Of a DNA stretch of 64,000 nucleotides, positions 1-8,018 are shown in pieces. Both the position numbers and the translations under genes were made by a program. The stretch's first letter is position 1. Each line of letters opens with the position of its first letter. The notes below the pieces were generated by a model. That model was not told the origin of the DNA. It did not search any database and was given only the letters and a program-made list of their open reading frames with translations. Origin of the DNA: Dyadobacter flavalbus (GTDB lineage Bacteria; Bacteroidota; Bacteroidia; Cytophagales; Spirosomataceae); NCBI RefSeq assembly GCF_006149045.1, contig NZ_VBSN01000038.1:372001-436000 (forward strand), read 5' to 3'.

Positions 1-795
1 ATAATGCTTTTACATGGCAAAAACTTCAACGGCGCTTATTGGGAGCAAACGGCTAAATCCCTGGCTGCACTTGGTTACCGCGTCATTATTCCGGATCAGA
101 TCGGATTCGGGAAATCTTCCAAACCCCGGCATTTTCAGTATTCGTTTCATGAACTTGCCGCCAATACGAAGCGAATTCTTGATCATCTGAAAATAGATAA
201 AATTGCCGTGTTAGGCCATTCGATGGGTGGAATGGTGGCTACGCGGTTTGCTGTTATGTATCCGGAAACAGTCGAAAAATTTATCCTTGAAAATCCGATC
301 GGGCTGGAAGATTACAAGTTGAAAGTACCTTTTCAATCTGTGGATAAATGGTACCAGAGTGAACTGAAAAGTGATTTTAATTCCATCCGAAATTATCAGC
401 TTAACAGCTATTATGACGGAAAATGGAAAGACAGTTATACAAAATGGGTGAATTTGCTGGCCGGCTGGACTTTGAACAAAGACTATCCGGTTGTAGCCTG
501 GAACTCGGCACTCACCTATGATATGATTTACACACAGCCGGTTTGCTACGAATTTGAAAAAATTACAGCACCGACTTTACTGATCATCGGTCAGCGCGAC
601 AGAAGCGCCGTGGGCAAAAACCTTGCTTCCGAAGAAGTCCGAAAAACACTCGGAAATTATCCGGAACTTGGAAAACAAACAAAAGCCAGAATTAAAAACA
701 GTGAACTGGTTGAACTCGACAATATTGGCCATTTACCTCATATTGAAGACTTTGACAGATTTTTTGTTCCGCTGAAAAACTTTCTTGCCAGATAA
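1..795 (+). CDS. alpha/beta hydrolase, 5' truncated by window edge
   Basis: Hydrolase of the alpha/beta fold; the substrate cannot be read from sequence. The reading frame is open to base 1, and the oxyanion-hole motif LLHGKNF sits at the very start of the visible part. In this family it normally follows about 50 residues, so the true start is upstream and the ATG at 4 is probably internal. The nucleophile elbow GHSMGG (around residue 75) supplies the catalytic Ser. An acidic residue in the IGQRD segment and the His of NIGHLPH near the C-terminus complete the likely triad. A strong hairpin terminator follows immediately, shared with the convergent gene. The family is secure; the function is unassigned. 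Confidence 0.85.
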   Translation: MMLLHGKNFNGAYWEQTAKSLAALGYRVIIPDQIGFGKSSKPRHFQYSFHELAANTKRILDHLKIDKIAVLGHSMGGMVATRFAVMYPETVEKFILENPIGLEDYKLKVPFQSVDKWYQSELKSDFNSIRNYQLNSYYDGKWKDSYTKWVNLLAGWTLNKDYPVVAWNSALTYDMIYTQPVCYEFEKITAPTLLIIGQRDRSAVGKNLASEEVRKTLGNYPELGKQTKARIKNSELVELDNIGHLPHIEDFDRFFVPLKNFLAR

Positions 796-804
796 ATCCA
801 AAGC

Positions 805-844
805 AAACAGCCGCCGCTTCTGACACTTTGCGGCGGCTGTTTTG
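805..844. terminator. bidirectional hairpin terminator
   Basis: A GC-rich inverted repeat, ACAGCCGCCGC / GCGGCGGCTGT with a 12-13 nt loop, is flanked by an A-run on the left and a T-run on the right. It lies between two convergent genes and can serve both. Confidence 0.8.
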
Positions 845-845
845 C

Positions 846-1766
846 TTAACCAAGGAATTGCTTTAGATAATTCCTGCTCGTCAGAATAGCGCTTTGGACA
901 TCCGTAATATTTCCTTCATAAGCTTTGTCTTCCACTTCAATAACCACCGGCCCGCGATAACGCACGTCTGTCAGCGCAGCGAAAAATCCCCGCCAGTTTA
1001 CATCGCCCAGTCCGGGCAGTTTGGGTGAATGATATTCCAACGGGTTGGCCAGAATACCAACACGGTCCAGTTTGTCCTTGTAAACCTTGACATCTTTCAG
1101 ATGAATATGATGCAGCCGATCCTTGTAATTGTAAATCGGCTTGATTTCATCCATCATCTGCCAGACCATATGCGACGGATCATAATTTAACCCGAATAAA
1201 GGACTTGGAATTATTTCAAACATTTTGTCCCAGATTGCAGGGCTGAATGCCAGGTTTTTACCACCCGGCCATTCATCATCCGTAAAAAACATCGGGCAGT
1301 TTTCAATGGCAATTTTGATATTGTTCTCTTCCGCCACCCTGATAACGGATGGCCACACATCTGCAAACCGCGCCAGATTGTCCTTGATATTTCTGGACTG
1401 ATCTCTTCCGATAAAAGTGGTAACAACCGGAATGCCCAGCTTTGCAGCCCCGCGGATTACTTGCTTGATGTGTTCGATAAAAAACTCGGAACGGTTCGGA
1501 TCGGGATCAAGCGGGTTGGGATAATAACCCAATGCGGAGATAAATATATTTGCTTCATGAAGCCGGTGCTTTATTTCGGAAACAATCTGATCTGAAAGAT
1601 TGCTGACATCAATGTGTGTAACGCCTGCATAGCGGCGGCTGTCGGCATTATTGGCCGGCCAGCACATCATTTCCACACAGGCAAAACCGTTGTTCCCGGC
1701 AAAATTTACAACATGTTCCATGCCGAAATCAGCAAGGATGGCACTGTTAAAACCCAGTTTGAGCAT
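846..1766 (-). CDS. sugar phosphate isomerase/epimerase family protein (TIM barrel)
   Basis: 306 aa, xylose-isomerase-like TIM barrel (AP endonuclease family 2 fold). Metal-binding positions typical of the family are visible: Glu in AIENCP, Asp and His in NYDPSHM, His in HIHLKDV, and Glu near the C-terminus in VVIEVED. Members isomerise or epimerise sugars or inositols; the exact substrate cannot be told from sequence. There is no signal peptide, so it is predicted cytoplasmic. It is transcribed alone, convergent with the upstream hydrolase, and starts at an ATG preceded by an AT-rich 230 bp gap that separates it from the divergent cassette starting at 1997. Confidence 0.85.
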   Translation of the reverse strand: MLKLGFNSAILADFGMEHVVNFAGNNGFACVEMMCWPANNADSRRYAGVTHIDVSNLSDQIVSEIKHRLHEANIFISALGYYPNPLDPDPNRSEFFIEHIKQVIRGAAKLGIPVVTTFIGRDQSRNIKDNLARFADVWPSVIRVAEENNIKIAIENCPMFFTDDEWPGGKNLAFSPAIWDKMFEIIPSPLFGLNYDPSHMVWQMMDEIKPIYNYKDRLHHIHLKDVKVYKDKLDRVGILANPLEYHSPKLPGLGDVNWRGFFAALTDVRYRGPVVIEVEDKAYEGNITDVQSAILTSRNYLKQFLG

Positions 1767-1996
1767 AAGGATTTAGTATTCTTTTATTGATAATAAGTAT
1801 ACAGGCATAATAATTCTGTGTTTGTAAACTTGCGTAAAAATCAGTCAGTATTCAAGAACATGGTAAAATTCATCCAAACATTATGTGGATTTATCAATGC
1901 AGGATACCACTGGTAACTAACACCCGATACTAAATACTTTTAATTTTAGTAATATTGACTTAATAAAATCAATGAATCTTAACATTTCACAAGCTT

Positions 1997-2674
1997 ATGG
2001 CAGATTCTGAACCGAGTATAGGAAAAAAAATACTCAGCTTTTTTATCAAGGAAAATGAAGAACCTGTAAAGCAGGCCACGATAACCAGTAATGCACCGGA
2101 AATGCCCAAAACGGCTGCTGCTCCAAAAGTCACCAATGTAGCGGGAACGGCAGAAATCGACAGGAAATTTGTCGAACATTTTGCCGGTCTGCTGGAAAAA
2201 GCAAACTTGCCCGGACCGGATTATTTCGAGTATAAACAGGCACTCAAAAGCATGGAAGGACTTGGCCTTGGCGAGGAAAAACAGTTTCAGGCAGCGTGGG
2301 CAAGCTTCAAGGCAATGGGCGGAATTTCGGATACGTCGGTTCTCAGCACAACGGCAAACCAGTACCTTGCCCTTCTTGACAAAGACCGGGAATCGTTTTT
2401 AAGAGATGTTGAAAAAGCAATCAAAGACCGTGTCGGTGCGTTGCAGGAAGAACAGAGACGGCTGGAAGATTCCAATATTGCCATTGCGCAGCAAATGGCT
2501 GAATTACAGAAGAAAATGGATGAAAATAAAAATCGGCTGGGCCAGATTTCCGGTGAAGTTTCAGAGCAGAGCGCCAGAATCAATACAAACAAGGACAACT
2601 TCGAGATTACTTACCTGAGTTTTGTTGAACAGATCAAATCGGATCTGTTCAAGATTAACCAATATTTAAAATAA
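1997..2674 (+). CDS. hypothetical coiled-coil protein, first gene of a four-gene membrane cassette
   Basis: 225 aa, no recognised family. The first about 55 residues are low-complexity (Ala/Pro/Thr-rich). A helical segment follows (about 55-140), then a strongly heptad-like, Glu/Lys/Gln-rich helix (about 140-225) that should form a coiled coil. No signal peptide or membrane segment is seen, so a cytoplasmic location is likely. The next gene begins 22 bp downstream on the same strand, and the two after that follow closely, indicating one transcription unit. The long helix suggests a scaffold or adaptor for the membrane proteins encoded next; that role is inference. Confidence 0.8.
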   Translation: MADSEPSIGKKILSFFIKENEEPVKQATITSNAPEMPKTAAAPKVTNVAGTAEIDRKFVEHFAGLLEKANLPGPDYFEYKQALKSMEGLGLGEEKQFQAAWASFKAMGGISDTSVLSTTANQYLALLDKDRESFLRDVEKAIKDRVGALQEEQRRLEDSNIAIAQQMAELQKKMDENKNRLGQISGEVSEQSARINTNKDNFEITYLSFVEQIKSDLFKINQYLK

Positions 2675-2696
2675 CCTAACAATTCGATCCACTACA

Positions 2697-3710
2697 ATGG
2701 CAACACCAGATTTCTCACAGATTGGCGGTTCTCAGGACGACGGCTCAAAACGGTCGTACTGGAGTAAACCCGAAGGCATTACATCCCTTCTTTTCCTCGG
2801 CGCCGGAGGTGCTTTAGCATTATATTACTGGAACAAGATAGCAGCATTTCTGATTGAAGTAACACAAAATACGCTTTACCTCGGATTTTTGATGGCCGTT
2901 CTGGCACTTGTCATTTTTCTGTTTACGAGCAAAGACGTACGCACGGCTGTTTTCTTTCTGTTTAAAACTTTGATGCGCAATATTACCGGATTGGTCATCA
3001 AGCTGGACCCGATTGCCATTATGAAAATCTACATTGAAGATCTTAAAGAGAAAAGAGAAAAAATGCAGGGCCAGATCAATACACTTGCAGGACAGCTTGT
3101 AAAACTCAACAAAAATATCAATGAGAACAATGAGCAGATCAAGCAGAAATTTGCAGAAGCAAACAAGGCAAGTACAATGCTGGACAGACCGGGCATGAAA
3201 GAAACTGCTTCGCTGGCAACGATTGAAGGTGCGGGTCTTCAGGAAATGAACGAAAAGCTTTTTCCGTTGCAGCGCAACATGAAAACGGTTCTTGAATTCA
3301 TGGAAAAGGTCAATAAAAGTGCCGATTACATCATCAAGGAAACCGAAATCAAGGTAAAACTGAAAGAAGCAGAATACAGGATTGTGAAGGAAAGCTCCAA
3401 CGCGCTGCGAACAGCAATTAGTATTTTCAAGGGCAACCCGGACAAAAAGTTCTATTTTGACGAATCCATGGAATACATTCAGGATGACATGAGCCAGAAA
3501 CTGGGTGAAATGAAAAGAGCTATGGACCTTTCGCTGGATTTCATCAACGGCGTGGATGTTCAGAACGGCTTGCTTTCGGATAAAGGTCAGGCCATGCTGG
3601 AAGCATATAATTCCGGACAGTTCAAACTGATCCAGCTGGATTCGCCTCCTTCGCCCAGACGATCCGTTGATGTCCCGAAAGATTCAAGCTACAAAGGATT
3701 GCTGGATTAA
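2697..3710 (+). CDS. hypothetical two-TM membrane protein with long C-terminal coiled coil
   Basis: 337 aa, unrecognised. Two hydrophobic segments are visible at about residues 28-50 and 58-80, forming a hairpin. After a short basic stretch, a DP dipeptide (about 103) opens a long amphipathic helical region to about residue 230, rich in Glu/Lys/Asn/Gln. The tail is helical and ends in a Pro/Ser-rich segment. The 'DP then long helical hairpin' layout loosely recalls PspA/IM30 proteins, but no diagnostic motif is seen, so this is only a hypothesis to test by profile search. Second gene of the 1997-5420 cassette, 22 bp after the first. Confidence 0.8.
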   Translation: MATPDFSQIGGSQDDGSKRSYWSKPEGITSLLFLGAGGALALYYWNKIAAFLIEVTQNTLYLGFLMAVLALVIFLFTSKDVRTAVFFLFKTLMRNITGLVIKLDPIAIMKIYIEDLKEKREKMQGQINTLAGQLVKLNKNINENNEQIKQKFAEANKASTMLDRPGMKETASLATIEGAGLQEMNEKLFPLQRNMKTVLEFMEKVNKSADYIIKETEIKVKLKEAEYRIVKESSNALRTAISIFKGNPDKKFYFDESMEYIQDDMSQKLGEMKRAMDLSLDFINGVDVQNGLLSDKGQAMLEAYNSGQFKLIQLDSPPSPRRSVDVPKDSSYKGLLD

Positions 3711-3754
3711 TTTTTATCATGACACTATAAACCATCATTTTACACCAAATATCA

Positions 3755-4783
3755 ATGAAAAGACTAACAGTTGCCGGCCGGTTGATAATTACCGCCATCA
3801 TTTTAGGAGCAATATTCCTGGGTTACAAATACCTCGGCGGCCAGAAGGCTTTAAACCAGATGGCCGAAAACAACAAAAATCAGACAACGCAAACGGAAAA
3901 TACGGGCAGTTCTGAAAATACGGAAACAGCCTCTGAAGATAACAGCAGCAACAATCAGGAAGCAACGGATAATACGACAACTTCGTTCAGTTACACACCG
4001 CCCGCACCGGTTAACGGAAAGCTGCGGGGCGTGGTGGAACTGGGCGCCAGCGGTTTCAACTCTTTCATAATCAAAGTGGATGATCAGAAAAGATGGAGCC
4101 TTGAGAAGTCGGAGTTCGGAAACAGCCTTGTAACGGAAAATATGGCAACGGACGAAGATGTCCGCATCGGACTGAAAAAATACATCGGCGGCATGCTTGA
4201 CTTTGGCGTAGGCAGCAAGGACATTCACTTTGTTGTGAGTTCCGGTGCAGCAAAAGCGGATGTGACCCAGAAGATTACACGCGTTCTGAAATCCATTGGC
4301 TATGTTGTCAATCAGGTTACACCGGAACAGGAAGGACAGCTTGCACTCAGATCCGTATTGCCGGCCGAGTATTCCGACAAGGCTTTTGTTGTGGACATCG
4401 GTTCCGGAAATACAAAAATTTCATGGATGAACGGTGGAAGAATTTCAGCACTGGAATCGTACGGCGCCAAGTATTTTCAGGAAGGCTCGGACGACAACAA
4501 AGTTTATCAGGAAGTTATGGACAAAGCCAAACAGGTTCCGAGTGAATTGACAAAGACCTGCTTTATCATCGGCGGCGTTCCTTTTGAAATGGCAAAAGAA
4601 GTTAGAAAGGGCAAAGAGCGTTATACAACTTTGAGCGCGCCGCTTGCTTACTCCAAATTGTCCAATGCCAAATCGAAAGCCGGCGTAAACATTTACAAGG
4701 CTATTGCCGATGCAACCGGCTGCAAGCAGTTTGTTTTTGACTGGGACGCCAATTTTACAATCGGTTTTTTACTTGGCTTATAG
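3755..4783 (+). CDS. TM-anchored actin-like (ASKHA, PPX/GppA-like) protein
   Basis: 342 aa. Residues 8-27 form one membrane segment. Residues about 30-80 are an Asn/Thr/Ser/Glu-rich linker. The rest resembles the PPX/GppA branch of the actin-like ATPase superfamily: a phosphate-1-like loop VVELGASGFNSF (about 93-104, compare DIGSNS in exopolyphosphatases), VSSGAAKAD, an EQEGQLAL segment (compare the ISGEEEA motif), and a phosphate-2-like loop VVDIGSGNTK (about 211-220). The acidic residue normally in the first loop is Glu here. The positive N-terminus suggests the domain lies outside the cytoplasm, which would be odd for an ATP-binding fold. Third gene of the cassette; a hairpin terminator follows, so the fourth gene may have its own or read-through transcription. 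Confidence 0.75.
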   Translation: MKRLTVAGRLIITAIILGAIFLGYKYLGGQKALNQMAENNKNQTTQTENTGSSENTETASEDNSSNNQEATDNTTTSFSYTPPAPVNGKLRGVVELGASGFNSFIIKVDDQKRWSLEKSEFGNSLVTENMATDEDVRIGLKKYIGGMLDFGVGSKDIHFVVSSGAAKADVTQKITRVLKSIGYVVNQVTPEQEGQLALRSVLPAEYSDKAFVVDIGSGNTKISWMNGGRISALESYGAKYFQEGSDDNKVYQEVMDKAKQVPSELTKTCFIIGGVPFEMAKEVRKGKERYTTLSAPLAYSKLSNAKSKAGVNIYKAIADATGCKQFVFDWDANFTIGFLLGL

Positions 4784-4807
4784 CTGGTTTTGATTTAAAG
4801 TTCTGGA

Positions 4808-4852
4808 AAGAGGAAGAGGATTTACGATTGTAAAAAACTCTTCCTCTTTTTT
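4808..4852 (+). terminator. Rho-independent terminator
   Basis: Inverted repeat AGAGGAAGAG / CTCTTCCTCT with about a 19 nt loop, followed by a T-run. It lies directly after the actin-like gene. Confidence 0.7.
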
Positions 4853-4919
4853 ATAACCTTTAATTTAATGATTTTTATAATTAAAAATTTTCTTCATTTG
4901 CATTCACTTTTTACGTCAA

Positions 4920-5420
4920 ATGACACTATCTCAGCTTTTTCAGTACATATCTGAAAATCCCTGGCCGCTTGTATTTTATTTTTTACTGCTTCCGTTACTG
5001 GCGTGGATTACAGGCATTTTGGCCCATGGCAGCCGGGATGTAAAGTTCTGGAGTTATGTATATGCCGTACTTGTTTACGCTATTTGCATTCCGGGAATTT
5101 TTGCAGTTACACTAAATACGTATCTTTTTCTGTTTGAAAGACAGAGCATCTGGCAGGCCAATATCATCATGCAGTTTTTGCCCGTCATTTCCATGGCCAT
5201 TACGCTCATGCTGATCAAAAGCAAGATTCCTTTCTCATTGATACCCGGTTTCGGCAAAATTTCCGGTTTTCTGACCCTGATCGCCGCACTCATCGGAGTG
5301 ATGTGGTTTGTAGACAGAATCCACTTAGTAGCATGGACTTACGTTCCATTTTCTGTGATTTTAACCGGCTTTGTACTCACTTTGATAGCGATTAGATTCG
5401 CATGGAGCAAACTCTTCTGA
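4920..5420 (+). CDS. hypothetical multi-pass membrane protein
   Basis: 166 aa, almost entirely hydrophobic, with about five predicted membrane segments (roughly residues 15-33, 43-65, 78-97, 110-128 and 138-160) separated by short loops. No catalytic motif is visible and no family is recognised. It lies downstream of the actin-like gene on the same strand, with a terminator-like hairpin between them. It overlaps the next gene by 19 bp, so its translation may be coupled to that of the nuclease-like gene. Whether it belongs functionally with the upstream cassette or the downstream restriction-modification pair is open. Confidence 0.75.
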   Translation: MTLSQLFQYISENPWPLVFYFLLLPLLAWITGILAHGSRDVKFWSYVYAVLVYAICIPGIFAVTLNTYLFLFERQSIWQANIIMQFLPVISMAITLMLIKSKIPFSLIPGFGKISGFLTLIAALIGVMWFVDRIHLVAWTYVPFSVILTGFVLTLIAIRFAWSKLF

Positions 5421-6064
5421 CCAAAGGCACGTACATTCAAATCTCAGTGAGTGAAGAACAGAAGCTTTCTGCGCGCGAACTCGTCGAACATTCGCTGAAA
5501 CATCATCCTGTTTCCAATATCTGGGACCGGCACGCCGAAAAACTTTCCCAAACCCGCATATTGCGCTTCACCGGAAGTCTCGGTGAAATTCTGTTTGCGG
5601 ACTGTTATCATCTCCCCCGCCCTACCCGCTCGTTTGGTGCAACGGACGGACAGGATTGGGGACAGGATTTTTTGATAAAAACCGAAGAACATACATTTTC
5701 CGTAGACATCAAATCCATGAAACGAAAATCGGGCATACTCGCTCCGGATTACGTCCTGAACATTCCCGCATCCCAGCTGAACAAGCCCGGTTCCAAAACT
5801 TCGCATTATTTCTGTGTTTCATTTCATCAATGCGAAACAAACGGAACCGTTGCTTCCATGCTGGGATTTGTTGACAAACCGGCACTGGAAAACGGAAGCA
5901 TCGGACAATTTTATAAATGCGGCACAATGCGGGCACGCTCCGACGGAAGTTCGTTTGTTTTCAACGAAAATACATATGAAGTGCTTTTTCAGGAAATAGA
6001 TCCGCCGGTTATTACGCCATTTATCCGACGCCTTAAAGGTTTCAGGATTTGTATGCTGAAGTAA
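5402..6064 (+). CDS. PD-(D/E)XK-like protein, candidate type II restriction endonuclease
   Basis: 220 aa, family not recognised by name. A PD-(D/E)XK-like set of residues is visible in the right order: Glu62 in GEILFADCY, Asp89 in GQDF, and Asp102-x-Lys104 in SVDIKSMKRK. It lies 75 bp upstream of a DNA N6-adenine methyltransferase on the same strand, the usual arrangement of a two-gene type II restriction-modification system. The start ATG lies within the last 19 bp of the preceding membrane gene, implying translational coupling. The likely role is cleavage of unmethylated DNA at the site protected by the partner methylase; this is inference from motif and neighbourhood. Alternatives are a non-restriction nuclease or an accessory protein. 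Confidence 0.65.
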   Translation: MEQTLLTKGTYIQISVSEEQKLSARELVEHSLKHHPVSNIWDRHAEKLSQTRILRFTGSLGEILFADCYHLPRPTRSFGATDGQDWGQDFLIKTEEHTFSVDIKSMKRKSGILAPDYVLNIPASQLNKPGSKTSHYFCVSFHQCETNGTVASMLGFVDKPALENGSIGQFYKCGTMRARSDGSSFVFNENTYEVLFQEIDPPVITPFIRRLKGFRICMLK

Positions 6065-6139
6065 TTTATTACGTATATTTGATGCAAGTCCGCTTTGCAG
6101 ACTGATGTCAGTCATCACGCAGGGCACAGAAATAAGTCC

Positions 6140-7618
6140 ATGGCTTCACAAACGCGCACTTATCAGAAAAAAAAACTGCTTGGGCAAGTTTACACTCCTT
6201 TTCATATTGTAGATAAAATTCTTCTTGATTCCGGTTTTTATAATGCAGACCTGAATTCCTGTAAAATGCTCGATCCGGCTTGCGGCGACGGCCGGTTTCT
6301 TGTTCCGCTTGCAGCGCATATTCTAAAAACAGCACCCCGCGAAGGCGTTGTGGAACAGTTACAAAATCTGGAAGGCTGGGATATTGATCCGGATGCGATC
6401 GAGAGCTGCCGTAGAAATCTGGATGAACTGATCAAGCCGTTTGAACTGGAAGTAAACTGGAACCTGCATCAACGTGACGCACTCAAACAGTTCAATTCCA
6501 GAAAGCGGTATGAATTTATATTTGGAAATCCGCCTTACATTCGCATTCAGCATTTGTCCGAAAAGCAGCGAAAATTTATTCAGAACAAATATTCTTTCTG
6601 CAGTTCCGGTTCCACAGATGCTTTTCTGGCTTTTTTTCAGCTTGCGGTCAGGTTACTTTCAAAAAACGGCATTTGCGGATTTATCACGCCGAATTCTTAC
6701 ATGACATCAGAAACCGGTAAACCGCTCCGCTCCTATTTTCTTGAAAGTCAGCAGCTGATAAAAATTACGAATTATGCTGCAATCCCGGTTTTTGATAATG
6801 CGTCAACTTACACGGCCATAACCATTTTCGGCAAAGCACCGCAGAGTGAATTCCGGTTTGAACAATGTCTGGACCGCAGCTTTAATTATCAGAACAGAAA
6901 AGTTCTTTATACTGAATTAAGCGGGCAACATCCATGGAAATTGTCGGTGCATGCTGCCGAACCGGAAAACGGAACAAGACTGGGTGAAATCTGCCGCATT
7001 TCTGTCGGAATCACAACCCTTGCAGACGGCTGTTATTTTTTTACGATTATTGAAGAAATAGACGGGATTATTTATGCCAAAAGTAAAAGCGGCATTTTTG
7101 CACATATCGAGAAAGCTTTGTTAAAACCCGTTGTAAAAGGTTCAAGGCTGAAAAATCGGGATGAGCCGGTTACAGAATATGTTCTTTTTCCATATTATCA
7201 AGATGACGCAGGCAAGCAGCGTATCATTCCGGAAAATATCCTTGCTGAAAAATTTCCGTATGCCTATGCGTATTTGCTTAAAGTAAAACCGTCGCTCAAT
7301 CGTCGTGATAATGGAAAGCCCAATGCAGTTGCCTGGTATGCGTTTGGAAGAGCGCAGGCACTGGACACTTCTTTCGGAAGAAAAATCATTTTTTCGCCCA
7401 TGAACCTTTATCCGAATTTTGTTTTGTATGAAAATCCCGAAGTTCTGGTTTATTCCGGATATTTTATCAAATACGACGGAGATTATGAAATTCTGCTTTC
7501 GCAGCTGAATTCCAGACGCATGGCCGATTTTATTGCAGTTGCCGGAAGGGATTTCCAGGGCGGATACAAAGGTTATAATAAAAAAATCCTTGAAAACTTT
7601 ATCATAACGCATTCCTGA
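6140..7618 (+). CDS. DNA N6-adenine methyltransferase (TaqI/Eco57I-like)
   Basis: 492 aa from the ATG at 6140; a TTG at 6095 would add 15 residues. Gamma-class amino-methyltransferase order is clear: motif X GQVYTP (15-20), the AdoMet-binding motif I LDPACGDGRFL (44-54), an acidic motif II in WDIDPDA (80-86), and the catalytic motif IV NPPY (130-133). A C-terminal half of about 240 residues resembles the target-recognition domain of TaqI-type enzymes. It methylates adenine in a specific DNA site that cannot be predicted here. The PD-(D/E)XK-like gene just upstream is the likely cognate restriction enzyme. The length fits a stand-alone type II methylase rather than a type I or IIG fusion. Confidence 0.85.
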   Translation: MASQTRTYQKKKLLGQVYTPFHIVDKILLDSGFYNADLNSCKMLDPACGDGRFLVPLAAHILKTAPREGVVEQLQNLEGWDIDPDAIESCRRNLDELIKPFELEVNWNLHQRDALKQFNSRKRYEFIFGNPPYIRIQHLSEKQRKFIQNKYSFCSSGSTDAFLAFFQLAVRLLSKNGICGFITPNSYMTSETGKPLRSYFLESQQLIKITNYAAIPVFDNASTYTAITIFGKAPQSEFRFEQCLDRSFNYQNRKVLYTELSGQHPWKLSVHAAEPENGTRLGEICRISVGITTLADGCYFFTIIEEIDGIIYAKSKSGIFAHIEKALLKPVVKGSRLKNRDEPVTEYVLFPYYQDDAGKQRIIPENILAEKFPYAYAYLLKVKPSLNRRDNGKPNAVAWYAFGRAQALDTSFGRKIIFSPMNLYPNFVLYENPEVLVYSGYFIKYDGDYEILLSQLNSRRMADFIAVAGRDFQGGYKGYNKKILENFIITHS

Positions 7619-7759
7619 TGTTCAGCTTTGGACGTTCAGCATTTTATTGAGACTTACATTTAAGTCAGAATGAACATGCAAAATACCCATGGAAGCAGAA
7701 TTGACTGTTTTAAATAAAGGCATAAAGATTGGCTACATAAATTGTCTTATATATCGATT

Positions 7760-7999
7760 ATGAATGATAACTTTCTGAATCAAGCATTTATACTTATTTT
7801 CCGGACCAGCATAAACCGGAAAAAAGATGTGCGATTGCTGATGCCGATGCTGGACGCCTGCCCGGAAATCATTAACTGGCATGTTGATATTACAGACATT
7901 GACAACGTGCTCCGCATCGAGTCGACGCATCCGGACTGTCTGCCGGTTATAGAAAAAATAAAGCAGGCGGGTTATTTGTGTGAAGAACTGAACCATTGA
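7760..7999 (+). CDS. small HMA-like protein lacking the CXXC metal site
   Basis: 79 aa from the ATG at 7760; a TTG at 7742 would extend it by six residues. Its alternating strand/helix pattern and length fit the ferredoxin-like heavy-metal-associated (HMA) fold, with a central VDITDIDNVLRIES segment and a GYLCEEL ending. The usual CXXC metal-binding pair in the first loop is absent (the loop reads FRTSINRKK), so metal binding by the classic route is unlikely. It lies 19 bp upstream of an MFS transporter and is probably co-transcribed. The role is unknown; assignment to the HMA fold is moderately confident. Confidence 0.65.
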   Translation: MNDNFLNQAFILIFRTSINRKKDVRLLMPMLDACPEIINWHVDITDIDNVLRIESTHPDCLPVIEKIKQAGYLCEELNH

Positions 8000-8018
8000 A
8001 ACTTAACAGAATTCCTAT

